A stretch of 64,000 bases of DNA. Origin: a virus. The stretch spans positions 87,682-151,681 of IMG/VR virus record IMGVR_UViG_3300046171_000193. One strand, 5' to 3'. Shown in pieces: positions 1 to 9,066 of this stretch. The notes beneath the pieces were generated by a model that had not been told where the DNA came from, searched no databases, and saw only the letters and a program-made list of their open reading frames with translations. Position numbers and translations under genes: made by a program. Numbering within the stretch: position 1 is the stretch's first letter; each line of letters opens with the position of its first letter.

Positions 1-1
1 A

Positions 2-829
2 GTACAATTTGAAATCTGGGGACCGGGTGCTTCTACTACTTGGGGATCTTGTTGCGCATTTAGCCCCAATGGTATAACTGGTGCATACTTGTCTCAAATT
101 ATTTGTGTCTCTCCAGGTGATACATTTTGTCTTCAATCAGGATGTGCTATTTGCTGTTATGCAAAAGGCTGTGAAGGTGGTTATCCAGCTAGTAATATAG
201 GAACTCATAGTGCGGTATACGGTTGTACTACTGCAACAGGCTCGGCTGTTTGTATGTGTATGTGTGCAATGAGCGGATATTCTAATCTGGCATGTGAAAT
301 GGTAGAACGTGATGGTTGTTGTGGTGCTTGGACTCAAGGATACTGCAGAGGCTATTGGAATTCTGGTAATTGTCTATGCACTCAAGGTCACTGGATGTGC
401 TTTGAGAACAGCCGAGGAATGTTCGGTTATGAAGGCCACCAAGGACAAGGTGGCTACTGTCAATGTACAATGCCCTATATGCCTTCTAGATGTACAGTTG
501 CATATACATCAATTAACACCGGTTCTTGGAATGACATTAGAGTGCCTAACACTTGTTTTACAGTTCCTGGTATCCTTTCAAAAGGATTTTTTAGTAACGA
601 CAACTACGGAAATGCGTGTTCTCAAGGTACTCCTAAATTCCCATGTATTCAATGTGATTGCTTTACTTCACAAACATGTTGGGGTGGACAGGCCTGCCAA
701 AACTGTTGTGGCTATAGGCGAATTCCAGGTGCAGGTGGGGCGGTGAACCACGCAATGGGTGGTGGTACTGCTTGGTGTGGTGATATTGGCCGCGGCGGCG
801 CAGTATACTTACGATGGGGTTGCATATAA
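2..829 (+). CDS. Cysteine-rich repeat-containing virion-associated protein, 5' partial
   Basis: The reading frame is open from base 2, so the gene starts left of the window; the TTG at 89 is internal. About 31 cysteines fall in the last 246 residues, often as CxC, CC or CxxC, in a Gly/Tyr/Trp-rich background. The start (VQFEIWGPG) and end (HAMGGGTAWCGD, GAVYLRW) match parts of the protein at 1740-2936 (VQFTGWGPG; HTMGGNGNCGD, GAVRITY), so the two are paralogues. I do not recognise a named family. The position upstream of a late promoter, near structural genes, suggests a virion or tail-tip component. Such cysteine density is unusual for a protein folded in a reducing cytoplasm. Confidence 0.75.
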   Translation, partial: VQFEIWGPGASTTWGSCCAFSPNGITGAYLSQIICVSPGDTFCLQSGCAICCYAKGCEGGYPASNIGTHSAVYGCTTATGSAVCMCMCAMSGYSNLACEMVERDGCCGAWTQGYCRGYWNSGNCLCTQGHWMCFENSRGMFGYEGHQGQGGYCQCTMPYMPSRCTVAYTSINTGSWNDIRVPNTCFTVPGILSKGFFSNDNYGNACSQGTPKFPCIQCDCFTSQTCWGGQACQNCCGYRRIPGAGGAVNHAMGGGTAWCGDIGRGGAVYLRWGCI

Positions 830-835
830 TATGAG

Positions 836-843
836 TATAAATA
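836..843 (+). promoter_or_regulatory. T4-type late promoter (TATAAATA)
   Basis: Exact TATAAATA octamer, the sequence read by the gp55 late sigma factor in T4-like phages, 43 bp before the gene at 886 with a GAGGG ribosome site between them. Confidence 0.75.
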
Positions 844-885
844 AACAAAACAAACAAATTCTTAATTCTCTAAGAGGGATATAAA

Positions 886-1728
886 ATGCCAATTACTATT
901 ACATATCCAATTCCTGATGAGCCATATGTCAACTCTTGGGATGCAGGTAAAACAACAACTACAGTATATAATGGACCAAACGATGTTACATTGTATGCTA
1001 ATCAAGACGGTTCAGTATTTGCAACTTCGTTCGATATGGATAGCGATGCAGCTCACGCTTTTAATAGCGATCCTGTAGCGGGAGATGGAGCTCCTACTTT
1101 AAATATTAGACTAGATGCTACTTCAGGAAATAAACATGCGGCTGCGTGTTGGATATTAAGACATTTCCATTCACAAGATAGTGAGAATGCTGAGTGTATG
1201 AATATGCCTCATGACGAGATAGAAGAAGATGCGACTCTTGCAGCAGATAATTCTGTAACATATAAAAGAGTGACAAATCCAAATCTTCATAAAGTATATG
1301 AGCTTTTTGTAAGCAAAGACGTCGATTCTAATGGAGATAAATTTGATAATATTCTATTTAGACAGATAACAAGATCTGCAGAATCTCATAACGCTTTCTT
1401 AGCTAAACAGCGATTGCATAATGTTAGGCATTATTATGAAACCTACGATCTTGGTCCAGCAGGTGAATCAGACGCAGCTTCCTATATAACAAGATTAAAT
1501 ACTTATATAGCCGGAGAAGAAGGTAAATGGCCATGGGCATATACAACTCATCCTTCAAGAACTGAAGTTCCTAAAGTTCCGCTAACTGTGGCTACAGCAA
1601 TTACTACTGTAAAACAAAATGAGCTTTTAGACAATTCAGGCGGTGAACTTAATCAATATCCTGGGAATTCACCTTATGAGTTACCTACACCAGCTAATTC
1701 ACCAGAAGTTTTCAAAGATTTTAATTAA
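886..1728 (+). CDS. Hypothetical late protein between the cysteine-rich genes
   Basis: A 280-residue acidic protein with no signal peptide or membrane segment. A AGAGGGAT ribosome site lies just upstream of the ATG, and a late promoter at 836 precedes it. A His/Cys stretch around residues 90-110 (RHFHSQDSENAECMNM, then PHDE) could bind metal, but nothing confirms it. It is sandwiched between two cysteine-rich paralogues and the next gene starts 11 bp downstream, so the three probably form one structural transcript. I do not recognise the family; a fibre, chaperone or baseplate-associated role is a guess from position. Confidence 0.7.
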   Translation: MPITITYPIPDEPYVNSWDAGKTTTTVYNGPNDVTLYANQDGSVFATSFDMDSDAAHAFNSDPVAGDGAPTLNIRLDATSGNKHAAACWILRHFHSQDSENAECMNMPHDEIEEDATLAADNSVTYKRVTNPNLHKVYELFVSKDVDSNGDKFDNILFRQITRSAESHNAFLAKQRLHNVRHYYETYDLGPAGESDAASYITRLNTYIAGEEGKWPWAYTTHPSRTEVPKVPLTVATAITTVKQNELLDNSGGELNQYPGNSPYELPTPANSPEVFKDFN

Positions 1729-1739
1729 AGGAATAGAGT

Positions 1740-2936
1740 ATGGCAGACGTATTATATTACGCAGCATTAGATAAGTACTTGTATGCCGATACTCAGTTGG
1801 CCGCGGCGCAAGATCAGGCAACTAGAGCAGTAAATAGATTTAACACTGCTAATAACCAAGTCACCGCTTGCCAAACATGTTTAAACTGCTGCAAATGCTG
1901 TTATTGTTGCGAAGAATACAATAAAGTAAACGCCTCTCAAGGATTAGAGGACTTAACTACTTTAAACACGTGTCTTCGAACTGACTCAATGATAGGTCGA
2001 ACCCAGTATTGTAGAGCTTGGAATTGTATTCCAGATCCTTATGTAGAAGGAGCTAGTGGAATCACAACAATTTGGGTAGCAGATCAAACGGTGGCTAATC
2101 CAGGATGTTGTTGCTGTAGTGGATATTGGAGATGCGGTTTTTGTTGTCAATTTACTGTACCATCTGGCGTGTCAAAAGTTCAGTTTACAGGTTGGGGTCC
2201 AGGTAATAGTAGTGGAGGCATATCCGGTTGCGGCGGTTCTCCATACGGTGGTACTGGTGCATTCTTCACAGTAAATCTACCAGTGACTGCTGGAGAACAA
2301 TATACAGTTTGTGCTGGATGTGCTTATTGCTGCTATGTAGGCCAAAACGACACCTATTACACAAACGGCGGTCCTACGTATATACAGGGCCCTGGCATGT
2401 GTAACGTTTGTGCTAACCCTGGCAGACACAGTTTTATGCAAATTGTTTCATTTCAAGGAGGCACGTCTTGCTGTTGTAGAGCTGCTGCACCTTGGTGTTG
2501 GGATTCAGGTGGATGCTGGTGTCAGTGTTCAACATACTATTGCTTTGATAACTCTTGTGCGTCATGCGGAATGGTTGGTAACGTTTCAAATAGAATGTAT
2601 GCTTATGGATGTTCACCAAGATCGGTTATATATAAAGTTCCTGGACACTGGGGCGGTTGGTGCTATGATACAAACCACTACGGATATACCTTTGAGCCAG
2701 GAGTTCCATTCATGTGTAACTCAAATTATAATGGAACATGTTGCGTAGGATGTTGTTTTGGTTGGTCAAGCGGAACATGTTATGGAAAATGTTGTGCTGC
2801 ATGTTGTACCAACGGATCCGGCTGGAGACGCTGGCCAGGATTAGGTGGAACAATGACTCATACCATGGGTGGTAACGGTAACTGCGGAGACTCTGGAAGA
2901 ATGGGAGCGGTAAGAATCACTTATCAAACCCCTTAA
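1740..2936 (+). CDS. Cysteine-rich protein with glycine-rich C-terminal domain
   Basis: 398 residues with about 48 cysteines (roughly 12%). Residues 1-40 look helical; a first cluster at about 44-57 (CQTCLNCCKCCYCC) follows, then CCCC near residue 123 and many CC pairs to the end. From about residue 145 it aligns by eye with the partial protein at the left edge (TGWGPG, later MGGNGNCGD and GRMGAV). The Gly/Tyr/Trp-rich repeats recall fibre-tip or adhesin-like domains. Metal binding, disulfide cross-linking after lysis, or receptor binding are all possible; the sequence does not choose between them. It starts 11 bp after the upstream gene. Confidence 0.8.
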   Translation: MADVLYYAALDKYLYADTQLAAAQDQATRAVNRFNTANNQVTACQTCLNCCKCCYCCEEYNKVNASQGLEDLTTLNTCLRTDSMIGRTQYCRAWNCIPDPYVEGASGITTIWVADQTVANPGCCCCSGYWRCGFCCQFTVPSGVSKVQFTGWGPGNSSGGISGCGGSPYGGTGAFFTVNLPVTAGEQYTVCAGCAYCCYVGQNDTYYTNGGPTYIQGPGMCNVCANPGRHSFMQIVSFQGGTSCCCRAAAPWCWDSGGCWCQCSTYYCFDNSCASCGMVGNVSNRMYAYGCSPRSVIYKVPGHWGGWCYDTNHYGYTFEPGVPFMCNSNYNGTCCVGCCFGWSSGTCYGKCCAACCTNGSGWRRWPGLGGTMTHTMGGNGNCGDSGRMGAVRITYQTP

Positions 2937-2952
2937 TAAATAGGTGTACAAT

Positions 2953-3054
2953 ATGAAATTATTATGGTATAATATTAAAAATTACTTTAAAAGAAGAAGT
3001 AAATTGAAAAAAATGAAAGCGAAAGACCCATTTATTTATGAGTACTACAAATAA
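2953..3054 (+). CDS. Small basic protein ending in a DPFIY-type motif
   Basis: A 33-residue ORF (starts MKLLWYNIKNYFKRR, ends KDPFIYEYYK) that overlaps the next gene by 17 bp. Its strong Lys/Arg content and the KDPFIY ending resemble, from memory, tiny proteins found in many marine T4-like phages, which is why I list it. Function unknown. An AATAAATA near-match to the late promoter lies at about 2936-2943. Confidence 0.5.
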   Translation: MKLLWYNIKNYFKRRSKLKKMKAKDPFIYEYYK

Positions 3055-3934
3055 CAATAATTTTTGGTTGTTCGGTGATAGTTTTACGGCCGGACAACCA
3101 GAAGATCCTCCTGCAGCTAGTTTAAGCTGGTTTAGGCAAGTTCACGCTAAAATTAATGAAACTACAAGAAAAGATATTGATCTTCATAACTTTTCGGCAA
3201 CTGGCTCTTCTATAGAATATACTTTCAAAAACATATTACAGGCAGTTCCTCATATGCAACCAGGGGATTTTGCTGTTTTTCAATTGACTCAATCCTCGCG
3301 AAGATGGTTTGTAAAAGATCGTCCTGATTGGGGAAACATTCATATGCGTGAAGGATACAATCTTCATGATATAAAACCAATAGTGACAGCAATTGATATG
3401 TATAAAGAGCATCTACAAGATGATCTTAATGATCAAGCTCTTTATCAAAGTTTTATTGGGTTTTGTAATTATATAGCGTCAATAAAACGCTTAAGATATG
3501 TTGTAATTCCTGGATTTCCTGAAGCTCATATTGAAGGAATCCCTGTAATGCCTCATGTAGAAGTTTCCGGAAATCTGACCAAAATATCTACTGAAGAATT
3601 TGGAAGTGATCAAGACGAGCATACCAATTTGTGGAAACAAATTATGATAGAGAAATGGCAAGGATGTGACCAAAGATTAAACCATTTAAGCCCAGAAAAT
3701 CATGAACTAGTTGCATACAGAGTATACGAAACATTAATGACTGGAAAAAGGCTAGATTTAATTTCTGACTTTAAGAAAGATTGCGTAAACTTAGATAACT
3801 GGAAAGAAGTAAATAAGGGTAATATATATAGTCATGTATTATCGATAGACGAAGATGGAAATGTAAGAGATCCTGATGGAGATATCGTAAATACAATGCA
3901 AGCCTCTCATTGGTGGGATGCAATGAAAAAATGA
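3038..3934 (+). CDS. SGNH/GDSL-family hydrolase-like protein
   Basis: 298 residues. The N-terminus carries GDSFTAG (about residues 13-19), the block I motif with the nucleophilic Ser of SGNH esterases/acyltransferases; FSATGSS near residue 52 fits the Gly block, and NHLSPENHE near residue 214 could supply the C-terminal catalytic His. No signal peptide, so it acts in the cytoplasm or on the virion. It opens the surface-sugar island, so deacetylation or acylation of a glycan is a reasonable guess. The exact substrate cannot be read. Confidence 0.65.
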   Translation: MSTTNNNNFWLFGDSFTAGQPEDPPAASLSWFRQVHAKINETTRKDIDLHNFSATGSSIEYTFKNILQAVPHMQPGDFAVFQLTQSSRRWFVKDRPDWGNIHMREGYNLHDIKPIVTAIDMYKEHLQDDLNDQALYQSFIGFCNYIASIKRLRYVVIPGFPEAHIEGIPVMPHVEVSGNLTKISTEEFGSDQDEHTNLWKQIMIEKWQGCDQRLNHLSPENHELVAYRVYETLMTGKRLDLISDFKKDCVNLDNWKEVNKGNIYSHVLSIDEDGNVRDPDGDIVNTMQASHWWDAMKK

Positions 3935-3965
3935 ATGAACAAGTAACTACTTTATGGAGTATACA

Positions 3966-4874
3966 ATGGATAAAGCCTTCTTCGTTAACGGCGGGGCCGG
4001 AAGAGTTCTATGTGCAATTCCTGCACTAGAAAAACATATCAAAGAAAATCCAGATGCTATTATTATAGCTGAAGCCTGGCCAGAACTTTATCTAATGAGT
4101 CCTACTCTTAGAGATAAATCGTATGTTCCTACAACAAAAAATCTATTTGAAACTTTCTTAGCTAATCGAGAATGTATTAGCCCTGAGCCGTATAGGCTTA
4201 ATGCATATTATACTCAAAAATGTAGTATGTCTCAGGCCTTTGATATACTAATTAACGAACATGATGATATTCCAGAACCTATGGACTTAAATTTAGAGCT
4301 ATCTAAAAGAGATCAGGTATTCGGTTATAATTTTGTTGAAGATGCTAAAAACAATATGCGTAAGAAAAAGTCTATTGTTTTTCAGCCTTTTGGTTCAGGT
4401 GCTACACTTGAGGGAAGATTTATAATTGATTCTACAGGAAGAAGCTTTGAGTTATCTGATGTTCTTTGGTTCATTGATAAACTTAAAGAAGAATATGCTA
4501 TTATTATGATGAGCTCTTTTCCTATTCCAACTGATAAAGATCTAGGAATTATGATGCCTAAAGATTTGGGGCTTATTCAATGGGCAGCAATTGTAAATGC
4601 TACTGATGGATTTTTTGGTTGTGATTCTGTAGGACAACACTTTGCAAATGCTTTAAATAAGCCAGCAACCGTTGTAATTGGAGGAACTAATCCAGAAAGT
4701 ATTAGTTATCCTAATAATAAAGATTTTAATATATTTGATCTTGGTGAAGGAAAAAGAAAATTCTCTCCTATGAGAGTATCTTTTGATCCATCATATGATT
4801 TAAACAATGAAGGTTTAATGATAATGGATGATAAGAAAAAAAATGAAATACTTAATGTAGTGAAGGAATATTAA
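3966..4874 (+). CDS. Glycosyltransferase family 9-like (heptosyltransferase-like)
   Basis: About 302 residues. The N-terminal NGGAGRVLCAIPAL and the C-terminal GCDSVGQHFANAL followed by VVIGGTNPES resemble the two Rossmann halves of ADP-heptose:LPS heptosyltransferases (GT-B fold, GT9). I chose the ATG at 3966, not 3954, because a GGAG lies at 3956-3959 with correct spacing. Neighbouring carbamoyltransferase and HldD/HldE genes support a role in building or decorating an LPS-like glycan. Donor and acceptor are not determined. Confidence 0.6.
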   Translation: MDKAFFVNGGAGRVLCAIPALEKHIKENPDAIIIAEAWPELYLMSPTLRDKSYVPTTKNLFETFLANRECISPEPYRLNAYYTQKCSMSQAFDILINEHDDIPEPMDLNLELSKRDQVFGYNFVEDAKNNMRKKKSIVFQPFGSGATLEGRFIIDSTGRSFELSDVLWFIDKLKEEYAIIMMSSFPIPTDKDLGIMMPKDLGLIQWAAIVNATDGFFGCDSVGQHFANALNKPATVVIGGTNPESISYPNNKDFNIFDLGEGKRKFSPMRVSFDPSYDLNNEGLMIMDDKKKNEILNVVKEY

Positions 4875-4875
4875 G

Positions 4876-6708
4876 ATGAGTACAGGATATATTTTATCTG
4901 TTACAAGAGGACATAATGGAGGAGCTTGTCTTTTAAAAGATGGAGAAATTGTTTTTCACATAGAAGAAGAAAGGTTAACCCGTCACAAATATGATGGTGG
5001 TCCTTATGCATCTTTAATTAAAACCTTAGAATATACAAATAAGATTGATTATCTTGTTATTGCTCATACTCAGCCATTAGATCAATCTGCTTCAGTAGAC
5101 TTTTCTGGTGATGACGTCTATACAGGATTAGCAAGAAAATTAGGATTAATTGAACGACGGAGAGATACTCGCAATCACCCACAAGTGCTAGACTATTCTC
5201 ACATACACCACAAGCTTCATGCCGCTGCTGCTTTTTATAGATCGGGATGGACTGATGCAGTTGCCGTAATCGTAGATGGGGCAGGTACATTTGCAAATAT
5301 GGAATTTCAAAGCGGTATGGGTCCTAGAGCAGAAATAACATATGAAATTGAAAGCATTATTGATTGTGGATATCCACATAAGTTTGCAAACTTATATAAG
5401 CATCATGGCCATGCTGCTGATATTCCTCCAATGCTGACTCGTAATTTTCAATCTCAAGATGAGCTAGGAACTGACTCTTTTGATATGTTAGTATCTGATC
5501 GTGCAGGTATTACAAAAACATATGAGAGTGTTACGGAATATTGTGGATTTTCGGCGATTGAGGCTGGTAAAACTATGGGCTTAGCTCCGTATGGTAAGCC
5601 TAATCCAGATCTTCCTCCTATGTTTGAACCTGCATATATCGACGGAGAGAATTTTTTCTTAGCAAATCGTGGTAAATTTATACCAACATATCCTAATTCT
5701 GCTATTTATGTTGGTGGAACTAATAGGGTATCAGGTCATAATTTGCATAGACAACAAGGGCAGGATCTTACTACTTTAGAAAATAGAAGAGATGTTGCGT
5801 ATCAAGTTCAGCATGAAACACAGGCTCAAGTGCTTAGATTAATTAAAAAAGCAGTTGATATGTCTGGAAAAACTCAAGTTGTTTTATCTGGAGGATACGG
5901 ATTAAACTGTGTAGCTAATTATGAATATTTAAAAGATTTACAAGAAAAAGGCATTGAATTATATGTTGAACCTATTTCTAGTGATGCTGGTACGTGTATT
6001 GGAGGAGCTCTTCTTTGTTATCATTTAAATACTGCTATTACTGGAGAAGGTCGATATAAATTAACTAGAAGTTGCTATTTAGGTCCAGAACAAAAATATA
6101 ACTTAGATGATGTTAAATCTCTTGTTCCTCAAGATTCAGAGATAAAAGAAAATGTTAAATATTCTGATGTAGTTGATATTATTAAAGATAATACTATTGT
6201 GACTATTTTTCAAGGAAGATCTGAATCTGGTCCAAGGGCATTAGGTAATAGAAGTATATTATATAATCCTGCAGATCCTAATGGCAAAGATCATGTAAAT
6301 CAAGTAAAACGAAGAGAATATTTTAGACCGTTTGCCGGTACAATTCTTGAAGAAGACGTTCATGATTGGTTTGATTTGCGAGGCATGGAATCTAGTCCAC
6401 ATATGATGTATGCCGTAGATTGTAAAGAAGGTGTGGGAGAAAAAATTCCTTCAATTATCCACGTCGACGGAACTTGTAGAATTCAAACTGTAAACGAAGA
6501 ACAAAATCCTCACTATTATAATTTGATAAAAGAGTTTAAAAAACAAACTGGAATTCCAGTAATTTTTAATACATCGTTTAATTTAGGTGGAGAACCTCTT
6601 GTGGAAACATTAGAAGATGCAGTTAATACTCTGGTAAATTCAGCGATTGAACACTTATATTTACCAGAGTTAAATGTTCTAGTTACTATTGCCAATTCAG
6701 AGGATTAG
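4876..6708 (+). CDS. Carbamoyltransferase, NodU/CmcH family
   Basis: 610 residues, full length for the family. The N-terminal ASKHA-type Kae1-like domain starts SVTRGHNGGACLL and holds the metal-site histidines HIHHKLHAAAAFY; VLSGGYGLNC lies mid-protein. The C-terminal YrdC-like domain includes GRSESGPRALGNRSI (about residues 445-459) and FRPFAGTI. The family moves carbamoyl from carbamoyl phosphate, through carbamoyl-AMP, to hydroxyl groups of sugars or antibiotics. Here it sits directly after a GT9-like gene (1-bp gap). Its end overlaps the convergent hldD gene by 23 bp. A second, shorter family member lies at 10288-11175. Confidence 0.88.
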   Translation: MSTGYILSVTRGHNGGACLLKDGEIVFHIEEERLTRHKYDGGPYASLIKTLEYTNKIDYLVIAHTQPLDQSASVDFSGDDVYTGLARKLGLIERRRDTRNHPQVLDYSHIHHKLHAAAAFYRSGWTDAVAVIVDGAGTFANMEFQSGMGPRAEITYEIESIIDCGYPHKFANLYKHHGHAADIPPMLTRNFQSQDELGTDSFDMLVSDRAGITKTYESVTEYCGFSAIEAGKTMGLAPYGKPNPDLPPMFEPAYIDGENFFLANRGKFIPTYPNSAIYVGGTNRVSGHNLHRQQGQDLTTLENRRDVAYQVQHETQAQVLRLIKKAVDMSGKTQVVLSGGYGLNCVANYEYLKDLQEKGIELYVEPISSDAGTCIGGALLCYHLNTAITGEGRYKLTRSCYLGPEQKYNLDDVKSLVPQDSEIKENVKYSDVVDIIKDNTIVTIFQGRSESGPRALGNRSILYNPADPNGKDHVNQVKRREYFRPFAGTILEEDVHDWFDLRGMESSPHMMYAVDCKEGVGEKIPSIIHVDGTCRIQTVNEEQNPHYYNLIKEFKKQTGIPVIFNTSFNLGGEPLVETLEDAVNTLVNSAIEHLYLPELNVLVTIANSED

Positions 6709-7633
6709 GATCATCCATATCTAAGTCAGATAAAAATTGAATGATTTCTGTCCAATCAAAATCACCACCTAAGGCTGCCTCTAACATTTTAGGGTTGGCC
6801 TTAGTGTAGTATTGATAATGCGCTTTAAGATTTTCTGGCATTTCTTTTTTATATACACTAAACCCCTTATATTTTGTCATGATATTAGCTAAATGTTCAA
6901 AGCTATAGCATATTCCTGTTCCTACATTATAAATTCCAGAATATGGAAGATCTAACATTCTCCTATGTATTTCACATATATCTTTTACGTGAACAAAATC
7001 CCTAAACATTGATTTGCTATCTTCAAATATTTCCGCTTTATTATCTCTTATCCATTTACTAACGACACTAGCTTGTTCACCCTTATGTTCTTCATGCGGG
7101 CCATACACATTAAAATATCTAAAGCCTTTAATATGGATAGGTATATTAACCCTTAACGTATCTTTTACTAATCTATCAAACATGTATTTAGACCAGGCGT
7201 ATGCATTCTGAGGGTCTGGTAAACCTTCTTCATGCGTACCATCATGATCCATTGGATCAAGTATAGGGTTTCCGCCAGTTTCATAAAGTTCGTCTTGCCT
7301 TGATTTAATTTCATCTAAAGTAAAACCATTCTTTTTTCCATATACCGAAGCTGAAGATGCATATTGAAAATCTACTTTATGTTCTAGACATTGCATCAGA
7401 AGTTTATAACTAAAATTATAATTGTGATCTAATATTAGATCGACATCAGTTTCCGTTGTACTCGAGATAGCTCCTAGATGTATAACTTCATCTATTGAAT
7501 CCATAATTGTTGCATCAGGAATTGCATATGGAGTATTCCATTCTATAGTTTCTATATTATTATTATTAAAGTACTCTACTAGATTTTTTCCAATAAATCC
7601 TTCTGTACCAGTTATTAACACTCTTTTTTTCAT
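6686..7633 (-). CDS. hldD: ADP-L-glycero-D-manno-heptose 6-epimerase-like (HldD/RfaD)
   Basis: 315 residues, close to the usual 310. Short-chain dehydrogenase fold: NAD(P)-binding GTEGFIGKN at residues 9-17, LGAISSTTETD typical of HldD, catalytic SSASVYG and YAWSKY (Tyr-x3-Lys), and RYFNVYGPHEEHKG. HldD converts ADP-D,D-heptose to ADP-L,D-heptose for LPS inner core. Its start overlaps the kinase gene by 4 bp (ATGA), so the two are translationally coupled. Other heptose enzymes lie at 7630 and 11518. Confidence 0.88.
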   Translation of the reverse strand: MKKRVLITGTEGFIGKNLVEYFNNNNIETIEWNTPYAIPDATIMDSIDEVIHLGAISSTTETDVDLILDHNYNFSYKLLMQCLEHKVDFQYASSASVYGKKNGFTLDEIKSRQDELYETGGNPILDPMDHDGTHEEGLPDPQNAYAWSKYMFDRLVKDTLRVNIPIHIKGFRYFNVYGPHEEHKGEQASVVSKWIRDNKAEIFEDSKSMFRDFVHVKDICEIHRRMLDLPYSGIYNVGTGICYSFEHLANIMTKYKGFSVYKKEMPENLKAHYQYYTKANPKMLEAALGGDFDWTEIIQFLSDLDMDDPNPLNWQ

Positions 7634-8499
7634 TGTAATACCTTTATTGATTCTATCCAGTCTTCGCCTGTAATAGTATAAGTTCCGTTATGTGATACTG
7701 CTATACCAGCTAATTTATTTGCGGTTCTTGTTGAGGCTGATATAGACATGCCAGCCTCTGTACCTAAAGCTAATCCTGCCATAAATGTATCTCCTGCACC
7801 AGTCACATCAAATACTTCTTCAACTTCTGATTCATAGTGCTCTATAGTATCTCCGACCAATAACACTCCGTCTTCTCCTAATGTAACAACTAAATGTTCT
7901 AATTCTAAATGATCTCTTGTTAGTTGCGCTTTAGCCATTAACTCCTTTGGTGTCTTACAGACTCCTACATAATCTTCAAATTCTTTTTGGTTTGGCTTTA
8001 AAAGATATGCGCCTTTATAATTATCTAATGATAACTTAGGATCTACTAACACTTTAGCTTTAGCATTTTTTATAAATTCTAAAGGATTTTTTATAGTTCC
8101 TTTATTATAATCTGATAATACAATAAGTCCACTTTCTGCATTCCATAGTTTTAGTATTTTATCTTCTAATTCAGAATTTTGTATATACTCTTCATCATCT
8201 ATCCGAGACATATATCGATTATTTGACATAATTCTAGTTTTTAGAGGTATTTTATTTGTATCAAAAAATGCATGGTAAGGATTAATTGGAAACATGTCTA
8301 AATTAGAATTATCTTTATAACAAGCTAATCTAGCGGTAGAATAGACTTGTACAATATTATTGTATACATTGCCACAACCTCCCCATCGCTTTTCGCGTGA
8401 GGTTAAATCTACAATGGGGACTGGTGCTTCTGGAGAAATGCGAGTTGTAGTACCATAGATATACTCATCTATAATCATATCACCTGTTACATATATCAT
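7630..8499 (-). CDS. hldE: Heptose 7-phosphate kinase (HldE N-terminal domain, PfkB family)
   Basis: 289 residues. PfkB/ribokinase fold: GDMIIDEYIYG at the N-terminus, SPEAPVPI, RWGGCGNVYNNI, and the C-terminal anion hole/catalytic signature DVTGAGDTFMAGLALG (about residues 233-248). This is the kinase half of HldE; the nucleotidyltransferase half is a separate gene at 11518-11916, so the bifunctional enzyme is split here. It phosphorylates D-glycero-D-manno-heptose 7-phosphate at C1. No good ribosome site is visible before the ATG at 8499. Confidence 0.87.
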   Translation of the reverse strand: MIYVTGDMIIDEYIYGTTTRISPEAPVPIVDLTSREKRWGGCGNVYNNIVQVYSTARLACYKDNSNLDMFPINPYHAFFDTNKIPLKTRIMSNNRYMSRIDDEEYIQNSELEDKILKLWNAESGLIVLSDYNKGTIKNPLEFIKNAKAKVLVDPKLSLDNYKGAYLLKPNQKEFEDYVGVCKTPKELMAKAQLTRDHLELEHLVVTLGEDGVLLVGDTIEHYESEVEEVFDVTGAGDTFMAGLALGTEAGMSISASTRTANKLAGIAVSHNGTYTITGEDWIESIKVLQ

Positions 8500-8506
8500 A
8501 TAAATA
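8499..8506 (+). promoter_or_regulatory. T4-type late promoter of the bilin genes
   Basis: Exact TATAAATA, 27 bp before the ho1 start and overlapping the first base of the divergent kinase gene. It implies that the bilin pair is expressed late. Confidence 0.65.
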
Positions 8507-8532
8507 TCTATTTCATAATTAAGGGTTACATT

Positions 8533-9066
8533 ATGGCGTTACGAGACTTAGTTAAAGACGTACACGGCAGAGCCGAAAATAGTCCTTTTGCAAAATTACT
8601 AATGTCAGGAGAAATACCTGAACAGCAGTATGCAAACTATTTATATCAGCAAAAGATCATGTATAGGGGACTTGAAAATCATGCTGATGATTTAGGTATA
8701 TTAAAAGATATTCCTCATATAAAAAGACATGAAAAAATATCTAATGATTTAGATAGTATAAAGTGCATTAAAGATTTTAGAATATACGATGTTACTCAAG
8801 AATACGTTGATTATGTAAAAACTATAGATGAACAACAATGTTGGGCACATATCTATGTTAGACACTTTGGTGACATGTACGGCGGAAACATGATCTCAAA
8901 AAGAATTCCATATGGCTTACATAGTATGTATCAATTCGATGATAAAAAAGAATTAATCGAATATGTTAGAAACAAACTAAGTGAAGACATGGCCGATGAA
9001 GCCAAGAAAGTATTTAAATATGCCACTACATTATTTAGAGAATTAGAGCAAGAATATGATCTTTGA
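8533..9066 (+). CDS. ho1: Heme oxygenase
   Basis: 177 residues, slightly shorter than bacterial HO-1. The proximal heme ligand is His11 in DVHGRAENS. The distal helix signature is AHIYVRHFGDMYGGNM (about residues 105-120), with the flexible Gly-rich GD...GG that lets O2 bind. It opens heme to biliverdin IX-alpha, Fe2+ and CO, using ferredoxin as reductant in phage/cyanobacterial types. An AAGGG precedes the start and a late promoter lies at 8499. It overlaps the bilin reductase gene by 11 bp, so product and next enzyme are coupled. Confidence 0.9.
   Translation: MALRDLVKDVHGRAENSPFAKLLMSGEIPEQQYANYLYQQKIMYRGLENHADDLGILKDIPHIKRHEKISNDLDSIKCIKDFRIYDVTQEYVDYVKTIDEQQCWAHIYVRHFGDMYGGNMISKRIPYGLHSMYQFDDKKELIEYVRNKLSEDMADEAKKVFKYATTLFRELEQEYDL

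Noticed and set aside
8638-8646. Minus-strand TATAAATA-like octamer inside ho1
   Set aside because: It lies inside a plus-strand coding region with no minus-strand gene to serve; chance in AT-rich DNA.
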